A program made the position numbers and the translations under genes. A stretch of 14,933 bases of DNA from CALJEL01 sp041082235 (GTDB lineage Bacteria > Nitrospirota > Thermodesulfovibrionia > Thermodesulfovibrionales > CALJEL01), in NCBI GenBank assembly GCA_041082235.1, contig JBDOIG010000111.1, positions 1 to 14,933 of the forward strand, given 5' to 3'. The notes beneath the pieces were generated by a model. It was not told the origin of the DNA, did no database searches, and saw only the letters and a list, made by a program, of their open reading frames with translations. Positions 7,668 to 13,921 of the stretch are shown here, piece by piece (within the stretch, counting starts at the first letter, position 1; every line of letters begins with the position of its first letter).

Positions 7668-8238
7668 GCTCAAGCAGTACGAGCTTTGCTATTCCCTTTA
7701 ATGTCTCAAATACACCTGTCCCCTGGGTTGCTACCGCCTCAAAATATGGGACACCATTTGGATTCAACACCTTATTGAGCTCCTCAAGCGGCACCACATT
7801 GGGAAGGTCTCTTTTATTATATTGAATCACAAAGGGCAGCTTTTCAAGGTCATAACCCTGCTCGGAAAGGTTGATCTTCAGGTCTTCAAGGCTCTCTATA
7901 TTTGCCTCCATCCTGTCTATCTGACTGTCTGCAACAAAGACAACTCCATCCACTCCTTTAAGTATTAATTTTCTGCTTGCTGCGTAGAAGACCTGCCCCG
8001 GAACCGTATAAAGATGGAATCTAACCCTGAATCCCTTAATATCTCCGAGGGCAAGGGGAAGAAAATCAAAAAAGAGGGTCCTCTCTGTCTCGGTGGCAAG
8101 TGATATGAGTTTGCCCTTCTGCTCTGGATTTGTCTTTTTATAAATGTACTGAAGATTGGTGGTCTTTCCGCAGAGACCGGGGCCATAATAGACAATCTTA
8201 CAGTTTATCTCTCTGGAGGAATAGTTTATGAAGGACAC
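7651..8238 (-). CDS. mglA: MglA small Ras-like GTPase (polarity/gliding)
   Basis: MglA is a bacterial Ras-like GTPase that marks the leading pole for type IV pili or gliding in Myxococcus. The 195-residue protein begins SFINYSSREINCKIVYYGPG, as in characterised MglA. It has the P-loop GPGLCGKTT at 19-27, the family-typical TVPG at 76-79 in place of the Ras DxxG, and NKRD at 139-142. The start is GTG at 8238, chosen because it gives the conserved N-terminus; GAGGT lies about 10 nt upstream. It is downstream of mglB in the conserved mglB-mglA order. The stop lies inside the end of the convergent lipid kinase gene. Confidence 0.95.
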   Translation of the reverse strand: MSFINYSSREINCKIVYYGPGLCGKTTNLQYIYKKTNPEQKGKLISLATETERTLFFDFLPLALGDIKGFRVRFHLYTVPGQVFYAASRKLILKGVDGVVFVADSQIDRMEANIESLEDLKINLSEQGYDLEKLPFVIQYNKRDLPNVVPLEELNKVLNPNGVPYFEAVATQGTGVFETLKGIAKLVLLELKKNY

Positions 8239-8251
8239 TTAATCAATACCT

Positions 8252-8299
8252 CGCCAGTCAGGGTCCCCAGAAAATCGCAATATTTTTTGGGGCGCCAGT
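8252..8299. repeat. Perfect-length hairpin flanked by 7-bp direct repeats between mglB and mglA
   Basis: CCCCAGAAAAT (8265-8275) and ATTTTTTGGGG (8282-8292) pair over 11 positions with one G-T wobble and a 6-nt loop. CGCCAGT occurs on both sides, at 8252-8258 and 8293-8299. The 162-bp spacer 8239-8400 has no convincing gene. On the transcribed (minus) strand the hairpin is followed by ACCCTG and not by a U-run, so it is not a standard terminator. It may influence mRNA stability or mglA translation. Confidence 0.55.
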
Positions 8300-8400
8300 A
8301 ATGAAGGTATAAGTCCTTTATTGGCCTGTTAAAGGTTTTAAATCCTTTTGGAAATTGGCAACCCTTAAAAAGGAATGTTTCTTCCCCTGGGAGATAAAGC

Positions 8401-8901
8401 CTACCTGAAGAGTTTATCAATATCCTCATCAGTAATCTCCGCAAAAGGTGACTCTTCTATCTTGCCTTCCTTTTTTGCACTCTCTGCCTTCTGGTGTATC
8501 TCATCAAATATCTTTGCAAGGACTTCAGAGGATTTTTTAACCCTGAGTCTTACAAGCCCGAGACTGGACCTCTGGTCAAAGACAACAACAAGTATCACCC
8601 TCTGACCGACAAGGGATATATGCACATTATCCTTCTCACCCTCATTATAGATAAGGGAAAACTCCTTCTCTCCGAGAAGCCTCGCCATACCTCCTGTGGC
8701 AGCAATGTTTCCAGCAGTAAGTGAGGCAAGGGATGTGGTGTCAACATTATGTGTCTCTCCTGCTATTGCTATTAACTGACCATTTTTATCAACAAGAAAG
8801 ACGAGTTTTGCATTGGACTGCTGATAGAGCCTCTGGAGCTCCTCATCAATCTTTTTAAACTCATCTTCATACATCACAAGATTGATTGCAGCATTAGTCA
8901 T
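8401..8901 (-). CDS. mglB: MglB, Roadblock/LC7-domain GTPase-activating partner of MglA
   Basis: MglB stimulates GTP hydrolysis by MglA and marks the lagging pole. The 166-residue protein begins near NLVMYEDEF, matching the LVMYEEEF start of the Myxococcus protein. Its Roadblock core reads KLVFLVDKNGQLIAIAG, then DTTSLASLTAGNIAATGG and LVGQRVILVVVFDQRSSLGLVRLRVKK. The C-terminal tail SPFAEITDEDIDKLF is also typical. It starts 37 bp after porB on the same strand, with GGGGG about 11 nt before the ATG, so it is probably co-transcribed with the por genes. Confidence 0.94.
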   Translation of the reverse strand: MTNAAINLVMYEDEFKKIDEELQRLYQQSNAKLVFLVDKNGQLIAIAGETHNVDTTSLASLTAGNIAATGGMARLLGEKEFSLIYNEGEKDNVHISLVGQRVILVVVFDQRSSLGLVRLRVKKSSEVLAKIFDEIHQKAESAKKEGKIEESPFAEITDEDIDKLFR

Positions 8902-8938
8902 TTAAGATCAATCCCCCTGCCTTCATATCTTTCACCCA

Positions 8939-9880
8939 TTACTGTCCTGACTCCCTCAACAGTCTTTCCCACTCCCTGTCAATATCCTGCTGTATCTCTT
9001 TAAGGAACTGCTCATTTTCCTTTGAAAAAAGGTGTTTGAATCTTCCTTGTGGTTTGAAGAACTCCTCCACAGGTTTCTTCTCCTTTGGTTTATAGGTTAG
9101 GCTAACCTTATAACCATCTTCTATCTCATAGAGGGGCCAGTAACAGGTCTCAACAGCAAGCCTGCTCAGAAGTATGGCATCATCTGTCTGAGAACGCCAT
9201 CCACGATTACACGGTGCAATGATATTAATAAACTTTGGGCCCTTTATCTCATGGGCCTTTCTTACCTTTTTCATAAGGTCAAGCCAGTGGCTGGGTGATG
9301 CCTGAGCGACATAGGGTATTCCATGGGCAGCCATTATCCTTGTGAGGTCTTTCCTTTTCTGTAATTTACCAGGTATCACAACACCAGCAGGACAGGTGGT
9401 GGTGTCTGCACCCTTTGGTGTTGCCCCTGAACGCTGAATTCCTGTATTCATATAAGCACCATTATCGTAGCATATATAAAGCATGTCATGCCATCTCTCC
9501 ATAGCTCCTGAGAGGCTCTGAAGCCCTATATCATAGGTACCCCCATCACCACCAAAGGCAATGAATTTTATCTCCCTGTCAATCTTGCCCTGCTTTTTTA
9601 ATGACCTGTACATGGTCTCCACACCACTTAAAGTTGCCGCTGCATTTTCAAAGGCATTATGAATCCAGGGTACCTTCCATGAGGTATATTCTGATATACA
9701 TGTGGATACCTCAAGGCATCCTGTTGCATTTGCAATCACAACAGGATAGTCAGTTGCAAGAAGGACCATCTTTACAACAATAGGAGCACCACAACCAGAG
9801 CACATCCTGTGGCCTGGTGCAAGGAGCACCTCCTTCTTTGAAAGCTCTTTAAGGTTTAATGGTTTATCTATGGTTGCCAT
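8939..9880 (-). CDS. porB: Pyruvate:ferredoxin oxidoreductase, beta subunit (TPP-binding)
   Basis: The beta subunit binds thiamine diphosphate and a [4Fe-4S] cluster and carries out the oxidative decarboxylation of pyruvate, or the reverse synthesis, with CoA and ferredoxin. In 313 residues it shows C27-x2-C30, C55 and C224 as cluster ligands. The TPP motif begins with GDGG at 111-114 and ends with the Asn at 140 in CYDNGAYMNTG. A Shine-Dalgarno GGAGG lies 8 nt before the ATG, and 14 bp separate it from porA. Pyruvate specificity is inferred from subunit order and close family appearance; a related 2-oxoacid cannot be excluded. Confidence 0.92.
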   Translation of the reverse strand: MATIDKPLNLKELSKKEVLLAPGHRMCSGCGAPIVVKMVLLATDYPVVIANATGCLEVSTCISEYTSWKVPWIHNAFENAAATLSGVETMYRSLKKQGKIDREIKFIAFGGDGGTYDIGLQSLSGAMERWHDMLYICYDNGAYMNTGIQRSGATPKGADTTTCPAGVVIPGKLQKRKDLTRIMAAHGIPYVAQASPSHWLDLMKKVRKAHEIKGPKFINIIAPCNRGWRSQTDDAILLSRLAVETCYWPLYEIEDGYKVSLTYKPKEKKPVEEFFKPQGRFKHLFSKENEQFLKEIQQDIDREWERLLRESGQ

Positions 9881-9894
9881 CTATTTTCCTCCCT

Positions 9895-11076
9895 CTATTG
9901 TCTCACGGTTATGTATTCTTTAATACTTTTTATCTTTCCAGTTGTTGCTATATCCTTGAGCTCAAAGAAGACCTTTTCTGCATCTTCTGGCATGAAGTCC
10001 CTTCCACCAAGGCCGTATATCTTATTTATGAGTACTGGCCTATCTTTATAAGGATATAGGCTTGAGGCTATCTCTGTAAAGAGGGGCCCGTAGGCTCCAA
10101 AGGAATCTGCCCTGTCAAGGACAGCCACTGCCTTAAGATGCCTGAGTGCCTGACCTACCTCTTCATAAGGGAATGGCCTGAAGAGCCTCGGTTTAAGAAG
10201 ACCTGCCTTAATACCTCTGTTTCTCATATCATCAACCACATCCTTTGCTGTACCTGCTGCTGAATTGAGAATAATAACGGCAACCTCTGCATCCTCAAGC
10301 CTGTAGGCATCAAAAAGCCCGTAACGCCTTCCACTGAGCTTATAAAACTCCTCTGCCACCTGAAGGACAACAGGTTTTACCCTGTTCCATATTATCTCAT
10401 GCTGGAGCATTTTATACTCCATATAGAGATCAGGAAGTATAAGAGGCCCATAGCTTACCGGATGCTCCACATCAAGGAGCGGATAAGCCGGTTTATATTC
10501 ACCAACAAACCTCTTCACATCTTCATCTTCCAGATACTCCACCCTCTCTATTGAATGGCTTATTATAAACCCATCCATACACACCATCACTGGAAGCCTT
10601 ACCTCAGGAGCCTCACCAATCCTGAAGGCCTGAATTGTATTGTCATAGGCCTCCTGTGCATTCTCTGACCAGAGCTGTATCCAGCCACTATCCCTTGCAC
10701 CCATTGCATCAGAATGGTCACCATGAATATTAAGAGGAGCAGAAAGAGCCCTGTTTACAACTGGCATTATTATTGGAAGGTTCATACCTGCTGCAATAAA
10801 TAGAATCTCCCACATAAGTGCAAGCCCCTGGGATGATGTGGCTGTTATAACCCTGCCACCACCTGCAGAGGCACCCACACAGGCACTCATGGCAGAATGC
10901 TCACTCTCAACAAGTATGAGCTCTGTCTTGACCTTGCCATCTGAGACAAAGGCAGCAAATCTCTGCATCATATCAGTCTGGGGTGTTATGGGATAGGCAG
11001 CACAGACATCTGGTTCCACCTGTCTTAAGGCATTTGCAACTGCCTCATTTCCAGTAACAGCAACAACCTTTGCCAT
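9895..11076 (-). CDS. porA: Pyruvate:ferredoxin oxidoreductase, alpha subunit
   Basis: The alpha subunit provides the pyrimidine-binding half of the TPP site and the dimer core. The 393-residue protein has the family N-terminus with YPITPQT at 28-34. It continues with ESEHSAMSACVGASAGGGR, the TSSQGLALMWEILFIAAGM block and HGDHSDAMGARDSGWIQL, which are standard for PorA. The C-terminal domain II contains AVLDRADSFGAYGPL. The gene is one base after porD, with AGGAGG inside the porD end. Length is normal. Confidence 0.94.
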   Translation of the reverse strand: MAKVVAVTGNEAVANALRQVEPDVCAAYPITPQTDMMQRFAAFVSDGKVKTELILVESEHSAMSACVGASAGGGRVITATSSQGLALMWEILFIAAGMNLPIIMPVVNRALSAPLNIHGDHSDAMGARDSGWIQLWSENAQEAYDNTIQAFRIGEAPEVRLPVMVCMDGFIISHSIERVEYLEDEDVKRFVGEYKPAYPLLDVEHPVSYGPLILPDLYMEYKMLQHEIIWNRVKPVVLQVAEEFYKLSGRRYGLFDAYRLEDAEVAVIILNSAAGTAKDVVDDMRNRGIKAGLLKPRLFRPFPYEEVGQALRHLKAVAVLDRADSFGAYGPLFTEIASSLYPYKDRPVLINKIYGLGGRDFMPEDAEKVFFELKDIATTGKIKSIKEYITVRQ

Positions 11077-11077
11077 A

Positions 11078-11365
11078 TTATTTGCCCTCCTCTTCCATGA
11101 CTATTGCCTTCTGTCCCTTTTTCCCGGGGCATTCTCTTGCACATATTCCGCATCCCTTGCAGAAGTTATAATCAAACTCTTCCCTCTTCCCATCCTTCAC
11201 CTTTATTGCCATATCAGGACAGTAAATCCAGCAGAAAAGGCACTGTATGCAGTTTTCAGGAATCCATCTTGGCCTGAAGGCCCTCCATGAACCTGTCTTA
11301 AACTTAACAGAGCTACCTGGCTCTGGTACCACACAACCTGGTATTAGCTCATTCCATTTCTTCAT
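11078..11365 (-). CDS. porD: Pyruvate:ferredoxin oxidoreductase, delta subunit (2x[4Fe-4S] ferredoxin)
   Basis: A 95-residue 8-iron ferredoxin-like subunit that passes electrons from the TPP/[4Fe-4S] site to external ferredoxin. Two complete cluster motifs are visible: C39-x2-C42-x2-C45-x3-C49-P and C69-x2-C72-x2-C75-x3-C79-P. The N-terminal part with GSWRAFRPRWIPENC is typical of PorD. It overlaps the porC stop by 4 bp (11362-11365). Confidence 0.95.
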   Translation of the reverse strand: MKKWNELIPGCVVPEPGSSVKFKTGSWRAFRPRWIPENCIQCLFCWIYCPDMAIKVKDGKREEFDYNFCKGCGICARECPGKKGQKAIVMEEEGK

Positions 11366-11931
11366 CCCTCTATTACCTCCTCATAACCACGCCTTGTTGC
11401 TTCAAGATTTCCATCTATAATCTTCTGAGAAAATTTCTTACCAAAGCTCTTCCTTACATCCTCAAGCACAGTATTCAGGTCAACAAGCTTACTTATCCTT
11501 GCCAGTGCACCAACAAGCGCAGCATTTGGTAATGGCCTTCCTATAGTCTCAAGGGCTATTTTCGTGGCGTTAATAGAAAAAACTTTTTGAGAAGGGGTTG
11601 CACTGATTTTCTTCCTGAGCTCTGCTGGTGAAAGGTTTGTATTCACAAGAAATATGGCATCAGGTTTTGCTCCATCAGTTACATTTACTGCATCAATAAG
11701 TGTTGGATCAGCTATAACTATTATGTCGGGTTTTGTAACAGGGCAGTGCATCCTGAGCTCTCTGTCGGCTATCCTGTTATATGCCCTGAGAGGTGCCCCT
11801 GATCTTTCTGGACCGTATTCTGGAAAGGCCTGGACATGTCTTCCACTGCTCAGGCAGGCATCTGCAAAGACCTTGGCAGCAGTTACAGTCCCCTGACCTC
11901 CCCTTCCATGCCATCTTATCTCTGTTATCAT
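11362..11931 (-). CDS. porC: Pyruvate:ferredoxin oxidoreductase, gamma subunit
   Basis: The gamma subunit binds near the CoA-handling face of the complex. The 189-residue protein has the hallmark HGRGGQGTVTAAKV (GRGGQG at 9-14), then the FPEYGPERSGAPLRAYNRI block typical of the family. It is the first gene of porCDAB. AGGAGG lies 5 nt before the ATG at 11931. A second GGGAGG lies about 20 bp further upstream without a start codon after it. Length and order are standard for four-subunit POR. Confidence 0.94.
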   Translation of the reverse strand: MITEIRWHGRGGQGTVTAAKVFADACLSSGRHVQAFPEYGPERSGAPLRAYNRIADRELRMHCPVTKPDIIVIADPTLIDAVNVTDGAKPDAIFLVNTNLSPAELRKKISATPSQKVFSINATKIALETIGRPLPNAALVGALARISKLVDLNTVLEDVRKSFGKKFSQKIIDGNLEATRRGYEEVIEG

Positions 11932-11975
11932 GATGTCCTCCTCAAATGCCCTTAAACCTCCCTCAAAGGGATAAA

Positions 11976-11993
11976 AGACCTTCTTAAAGGTCT
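11976..11993. terminator. Hairpin between hepT and porC: weak terminator or operator at the por start site
   Basis: AGACCTT (11976-11982) and AAGGTCT (11987-11993) are perfect 7-bp arms with a 4-nt loop. Read on the minus strand the stem is followed by TTTATCCC, giving four T in a row: a weak intrinsic terminator for the mntA-hepT transcript. The same dyad begins only 3 bp after the -10 box of the por promoter, so it would also span its start point as an operator or sit at the mRNA 5' end. Confidence 0.45.
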
Positions 11994-11996
11994 AAT

Positions 11997-12025
11997 ATAA
12001 TAACCAATCTCTTATCTTTTTTCAA
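11997..12025 (-). promoter_or_regulatory. Promoter of the porCDAB(-mglBA) operon
   Basis: Minus-strand TTGAAA (12025-12020) and TATTAT (12002-11997) are each 5 of 6 to the sigma-70 consensus and are separated by exactly 17 bp. The expected start is near 11988-11991, about 57-60 nt before the porC ATG. The box lies downstream of hepT, so por need not depend on readthrough from the toxin-antitoxin genes. Confidence 0.6.
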
Positions 12026-12050
12026 TTTTTAATAGGGTTATTTAAGGGCC

Positions 12051-12491
12051 TTATTTATTACTTATTTCTTGTGCTTTTTTATAAAGAATAGAGGCTATTT
12101 GCTCTATATCTTTCAAATGTCTTTTAACAATTGCAAACAGCACTTCTTCATCAACCTTTTCATAATCATGAATAATCTTATTTCTTGTACCTATCATTTT
12201 TTTAATAATAGGAAAATATTCCGTGGGAAAATCATTCTTTTCAGCAAGAATTTCAAAAACATCATAATTGCTTTCAGGTACCCTATAATTCCTTTGAGAG
12301 ATAAGCATCTTTCCCATATCAATAATGATCTCTATAGCCTTTTGTATATTCCTCTCTACAGCATCCTTAATCGTCCAGTCTGCTTTTTTATATTCAGTAA
12401 TAGACTCAAATCTTTCTTCTATTGAATAAAGTTTCTGGAGGGAGTCCATCAATTTATCATATTTTGAACTGAAGTCAAGAAATATGTCCAT
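12051..12491 (-). CDS. hepT: HepT-like toxin (HEPN-family RNase, DUF86)
   Basis: HepT proteins are HEPN-fold ribonucleases that form toxin-antitoxin pairs with MntA nucleotidyltransferases. From the ATG at 12491 the protein has 146 residues, all helical in character. It contains the catalytic R-x4-H-x-Y motif as R103, H108 and Y110 (RNKIIHDY). In the studied Shewanella pair the motif Tyr is the residue that MntA modifies. A longer reading from a TTG at 12533 adds 14 residues but looks less like the family. With the ATG start it overlaps mntA by 17 bp. Base composition is clearly more AT-rich than in the atp and por genes, which suggests acquisition by transfer. Confidence 0.88.
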   Translation of the reverse strand: MDIFLDFSSKYDKLMDSLQKLYSIEERFESITEYKKADWTIKDAVERNIQKAIEIIIDMGKMLISQRNYRVPESNYDVFEILAEKNDFPTEYFPIIKKMIGTRNKIIHDYEKVDEEVLFAIVKRHLKDIEQIASILYKKAQEISNK

Positions 12492-12918
12492 ATCTCCGTT
12501 GCATTTCCTTCTTATAATAGGGTATAAAATCAAAGTACTTACCTATTGCTGTACTCTCAAAGCTCCTTCTATACATGCCAGCAGAATCGCTTTCATAGAG
12601 AAGGATACCCTCTGTGATAATCTTATAAACTAGCAGATCAGAAATCCCTGTATCCGTCAGATCAGTAATACCAACTTCATTATGAATGTTTATCTTATGA
12701 AGATATCTCGTTATGATGGTCTCCAGTTCTGCAATAATTTCCAGGCTCCTTTCCTGAGCTACTCCAGAAAAAAGTAAAATTGCTATATCTATATCACTTT
12801 CTTTTCTCAAACCGTCTTTTAGTGCAGAACCGAAAAGATAAATAGCAGCAATCTCTTTCGGAGGATTATTTATTATCAGGACATCTGAAAGGTACTTGAT
12901 AAGCTCATCTTTATTCAT
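12475..12918 (-). CDS. mntA: MntA-like antitoxin (minimal nucleotidyltransferase)
   Basis: MntA antitoxins silence HepT by transferring AMP to it. The protein shows the G-S-x10-D-x-D motif: GS at 30-31 and D42, D44, counting from the ATG at 12918 (MNKDELIKYL, 147 residues). The following ITEGILLYESD block and the end (DFIPYYKKEM) are typical. Alternative ATGs at 12933 and 12987 are in frame. The last would overlap the divergent ccsA-like start, so 12918 is preferred by comparison with known MntA length; no Shine-Dalgarno decides it. A third acidic position seems changed: the usual VDLVDL reads VGITDL, with Gly at about 83. Confidence 0.85.
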   Translation of the reverse strand: MNKDELIKYLSDVLIINNPPKEIAAIYLFGSALKDGLRKESDIDIAILLFSGVAQERSLEIIAELETIITRYLHKINIHNEVGITDLTDTGISDLLVYKIITEGILLYESDSAGMYRRSFESTAIGKYFDFIPYYKKEMQRRYGHIS

Positions 12919-12949
12919 AAAATATTCTACCATATACCGAAGAGAAAAA

Positions 12950-12957
12950 ATTATAAT
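12950..12957. promoter_or_regulatory. Palindromic -10 box shared by mntA and the ccsA-like gene
   Basis: ATTATAAT is self-complementary and contains a perfect TATAAT on each strand: plus at 12952-12957, minus at 12955-12950. The plus-strand box ends 8 nt before the ccsA-like ATG at 12966, with no Shine-Dalgarno between. The minus-strand box precedes the preferred mntA start by about 30 bp. No good -35 box is evident in either direction, so this is a candidate only. Confidence 0.4.
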
Positions 12958-12965
12958 ATTCTGTA

Positions 12966-13676
12966 ATGGTTTTTCTTTATTTATCATTGTTGCTCTGTAT
13001 TGGAAGCCTTTCTTTAAAAAGGCTCCTGTATGGTGGGGTTTTGCTTGACCTTATTTATCTCTTTTTAAGAGGAAAGACTGCTGGAAGGCTTCCAATAACA
13101 GGGCCTCACGACACACTTGTTTTACTTGCAGCCTCTATAGCATTCATGGCAATAATCTTTGAGTATTATAGAATCAGGGAAAGACTACCCTACATCTTAA
13201 CAGCCCTCATGGCAGGTATATTTACAGCCTTAGCCCTTGGTTTTGAACCAGTGAATGCACCTCTGCCTCCTGTGCTCAGGACATTCTGGTTTGAAATCCA
13301 TGTAATAACCGCATTCATTGCCTATTCGCTCTTCGCAATCGGGCTTGTATCAGGTTTAACATTCCTTAAAGGGAAAAATACTATTATGGAGGATATTCAA
13401 TACAAATCCATACTCATGGGTTACACCCTCTTTTCCTTTTCAATGATAGCTGGTGGCATCTGGGCCTATTATGCCTGGGGCTCCTACTGGCTATGGACCC
13501 CAAAGGAATTATGGACAACCATACTCTGGTTATTTTATAGCCTTTATCTTCATATGAGACTGAAGGGCCAGAGATGGCAGAGACTCTATGCAGGCATGGG
13601 TATGGCTGGTTTCGGGATTGTGCTCTTCACATATCTTGGTGTGAGCCTTCTTATGAAGAGCTCCCATTCATTTTAA
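12966..13676 (+). CDS. CcsA/ResC-type cytochrome c assembly protein (System II haem handling)
   Basis: CcsA/ResC proteins move haem across the membrane and, with ResB/Ccs1, attach it to apocytochromes c. The 236-residue protein is almost entirely hydrophobic, with about seven to eight membrane segments. The signature tryptophan-rich WWD segment is at 171-183 (WGSYWLWTPKELW). Putative haem-ligand histidines are H112 in FEIHVITAFIAY and H196 in YLHMR. The usual Asp of WxWDPKE is Thr178 here. HemX-like proteins share this fold, but the resB-like neighbour favours cytochrome c assembly. The ATG at 12966 has no Shine-Dalgarno and lies just after a TATAAT. Exact symbol left open. Confidence 0.85.
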   Translation: MVFLYLSLLLCIGSLSLKRLLYGGVLLDLIYLFLRGKTAGRLPITGPHDTLVLLAASIAFMAIIFEYYRIRERLPYILTALMAGIFTALALGFEPVNAPLPPVLRTFWFEIHVITAFIAYSLFAIGLVSGLTFLKGKNTIMEDIQYKSILMGYTLFSFSMIAGGIWAYYAWGSYWLWTPKELWTTILWLFYSLYLHMRLKGQRWQRLYAGMGMAGFGIVLFTYLGVSLLMKSSHSF

Positions 13677-13680
13677 TATT

Positions 13681-13836
13681 GGCAACTTGGGGTGAGATCT
13701 GGGATATGCCGATAGAAATCTATAATAAAGCCTCAATAAAACTGGCAGGCTACCGAAAAGGCTTTACCTGCGACACCTTAGTGTAATACTATTAATAAGT
13801 TTCCTATACATAGTTAACTTCACCTTACAGGTGAAG
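13681..13836 (+). ncRNA. Possible structured RNA leader before the resB-like gene (degenerate GEMM-I-like?)
   Basis: The 245-bp gap 13677-13921 has no gene I can support but several helices. GGCA/TGCC pair at 13681-13684 and 13707-13710. TAAAGCCT (13726-13733) pairs with AGGCTTTA (13759-13766). GCAGG (13745-13749) can pair with CCTGC (13767-13771), interleaved with the last helix. A perfect CTTCACCT/AGGTGAAG hairpin ends the block at 13818-13836. AGCCT has two possible AGGCT partners (13747-13751 and 13759-13763), so alternative folds exist. The order GAAA-capped short stem, AAAGCC, then GGCAG..CTACCGA recalls the GEMM-I c-di-GMP riboswitch. The canonical GGCAAACC is missing, so the class call is speculative. 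Confidence 0.3.
13818..13836 (+). terminator. Terminator-like perfect hairpin before the resB-like gene
   Basis: CTTCACCT, loop TAC, AGGTGAAG: an 8-bp perfect stem followed by AACTTTTG, so the U-run is only four bases. It could end the ccsA-like transcript or act as the switch hairpin of the leader. AGGTG in its 3' arm could instead pair with CACCT at 13774-13778. Confidence 0.45.
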
Positions 13837-13842
13837 AACTTT

Positions 13843-13870
13843 TGCTACATAATAAATAAAAATTGTAGCA
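13843..13870. repeat. Inverted repeat TGCTACA-N14-TGTAGCA upstream of the resB-like gene
   Basis: The arms are at 13843-13849 and 13864-13870, with an AT-only 14-bp spacer. It ends 51 bp before the resB-like ATG, just ahead of a weak promoter-like pair (TTGAGG 13882-13887, 16 bp, TAATAG 13904-13909). It could be a regulator site; no known operator is recognised. Confidence 0.35.
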
Positions 13871-13921
13871 TTGTAAAGACTTTGAGGTAGACTGCCAGTT
13901 CTCTAATAGCAAATTAGTGAA

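Noticed and set aside
8226..8444. Open frame of 72 codons on the minus strand between mglB and mglA
   Set aside because: It overlaps the ends of both mgl genes, shows no recognisable domain, and most of it lies on the hairpin spacer.
12492..12533. TTG start extending HepT by 14 residues
   Set aside because: The ATG at 12491 gives the typical HepT length and a short coupling overlap; the extension has no family resemblance.
12934..12987. Upstream ATG of mntA at 12987
   Set aside because: It would overlap the divergent ccsA-like start and its -10 box, has no Shine-Dalgarno, and adds 23 residues not expected in MntA.
13688..13715. TGAGATCTGG..ATATGCC resembles the 3' core of a TPP riboswitch
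   Set aside because: The match has insertions in the most conserved positions, there is no CUGAGA half upstream, and the downstream gene is not thiamine-related.
13574..13786. Plus-strand frame of 70 codons running from the ccsA-like gene into the gap
   Set aside because: Two-thirds of it is an out-of-frame reading of the ccsA-like gene, and the rest covers the RNA-like helices.
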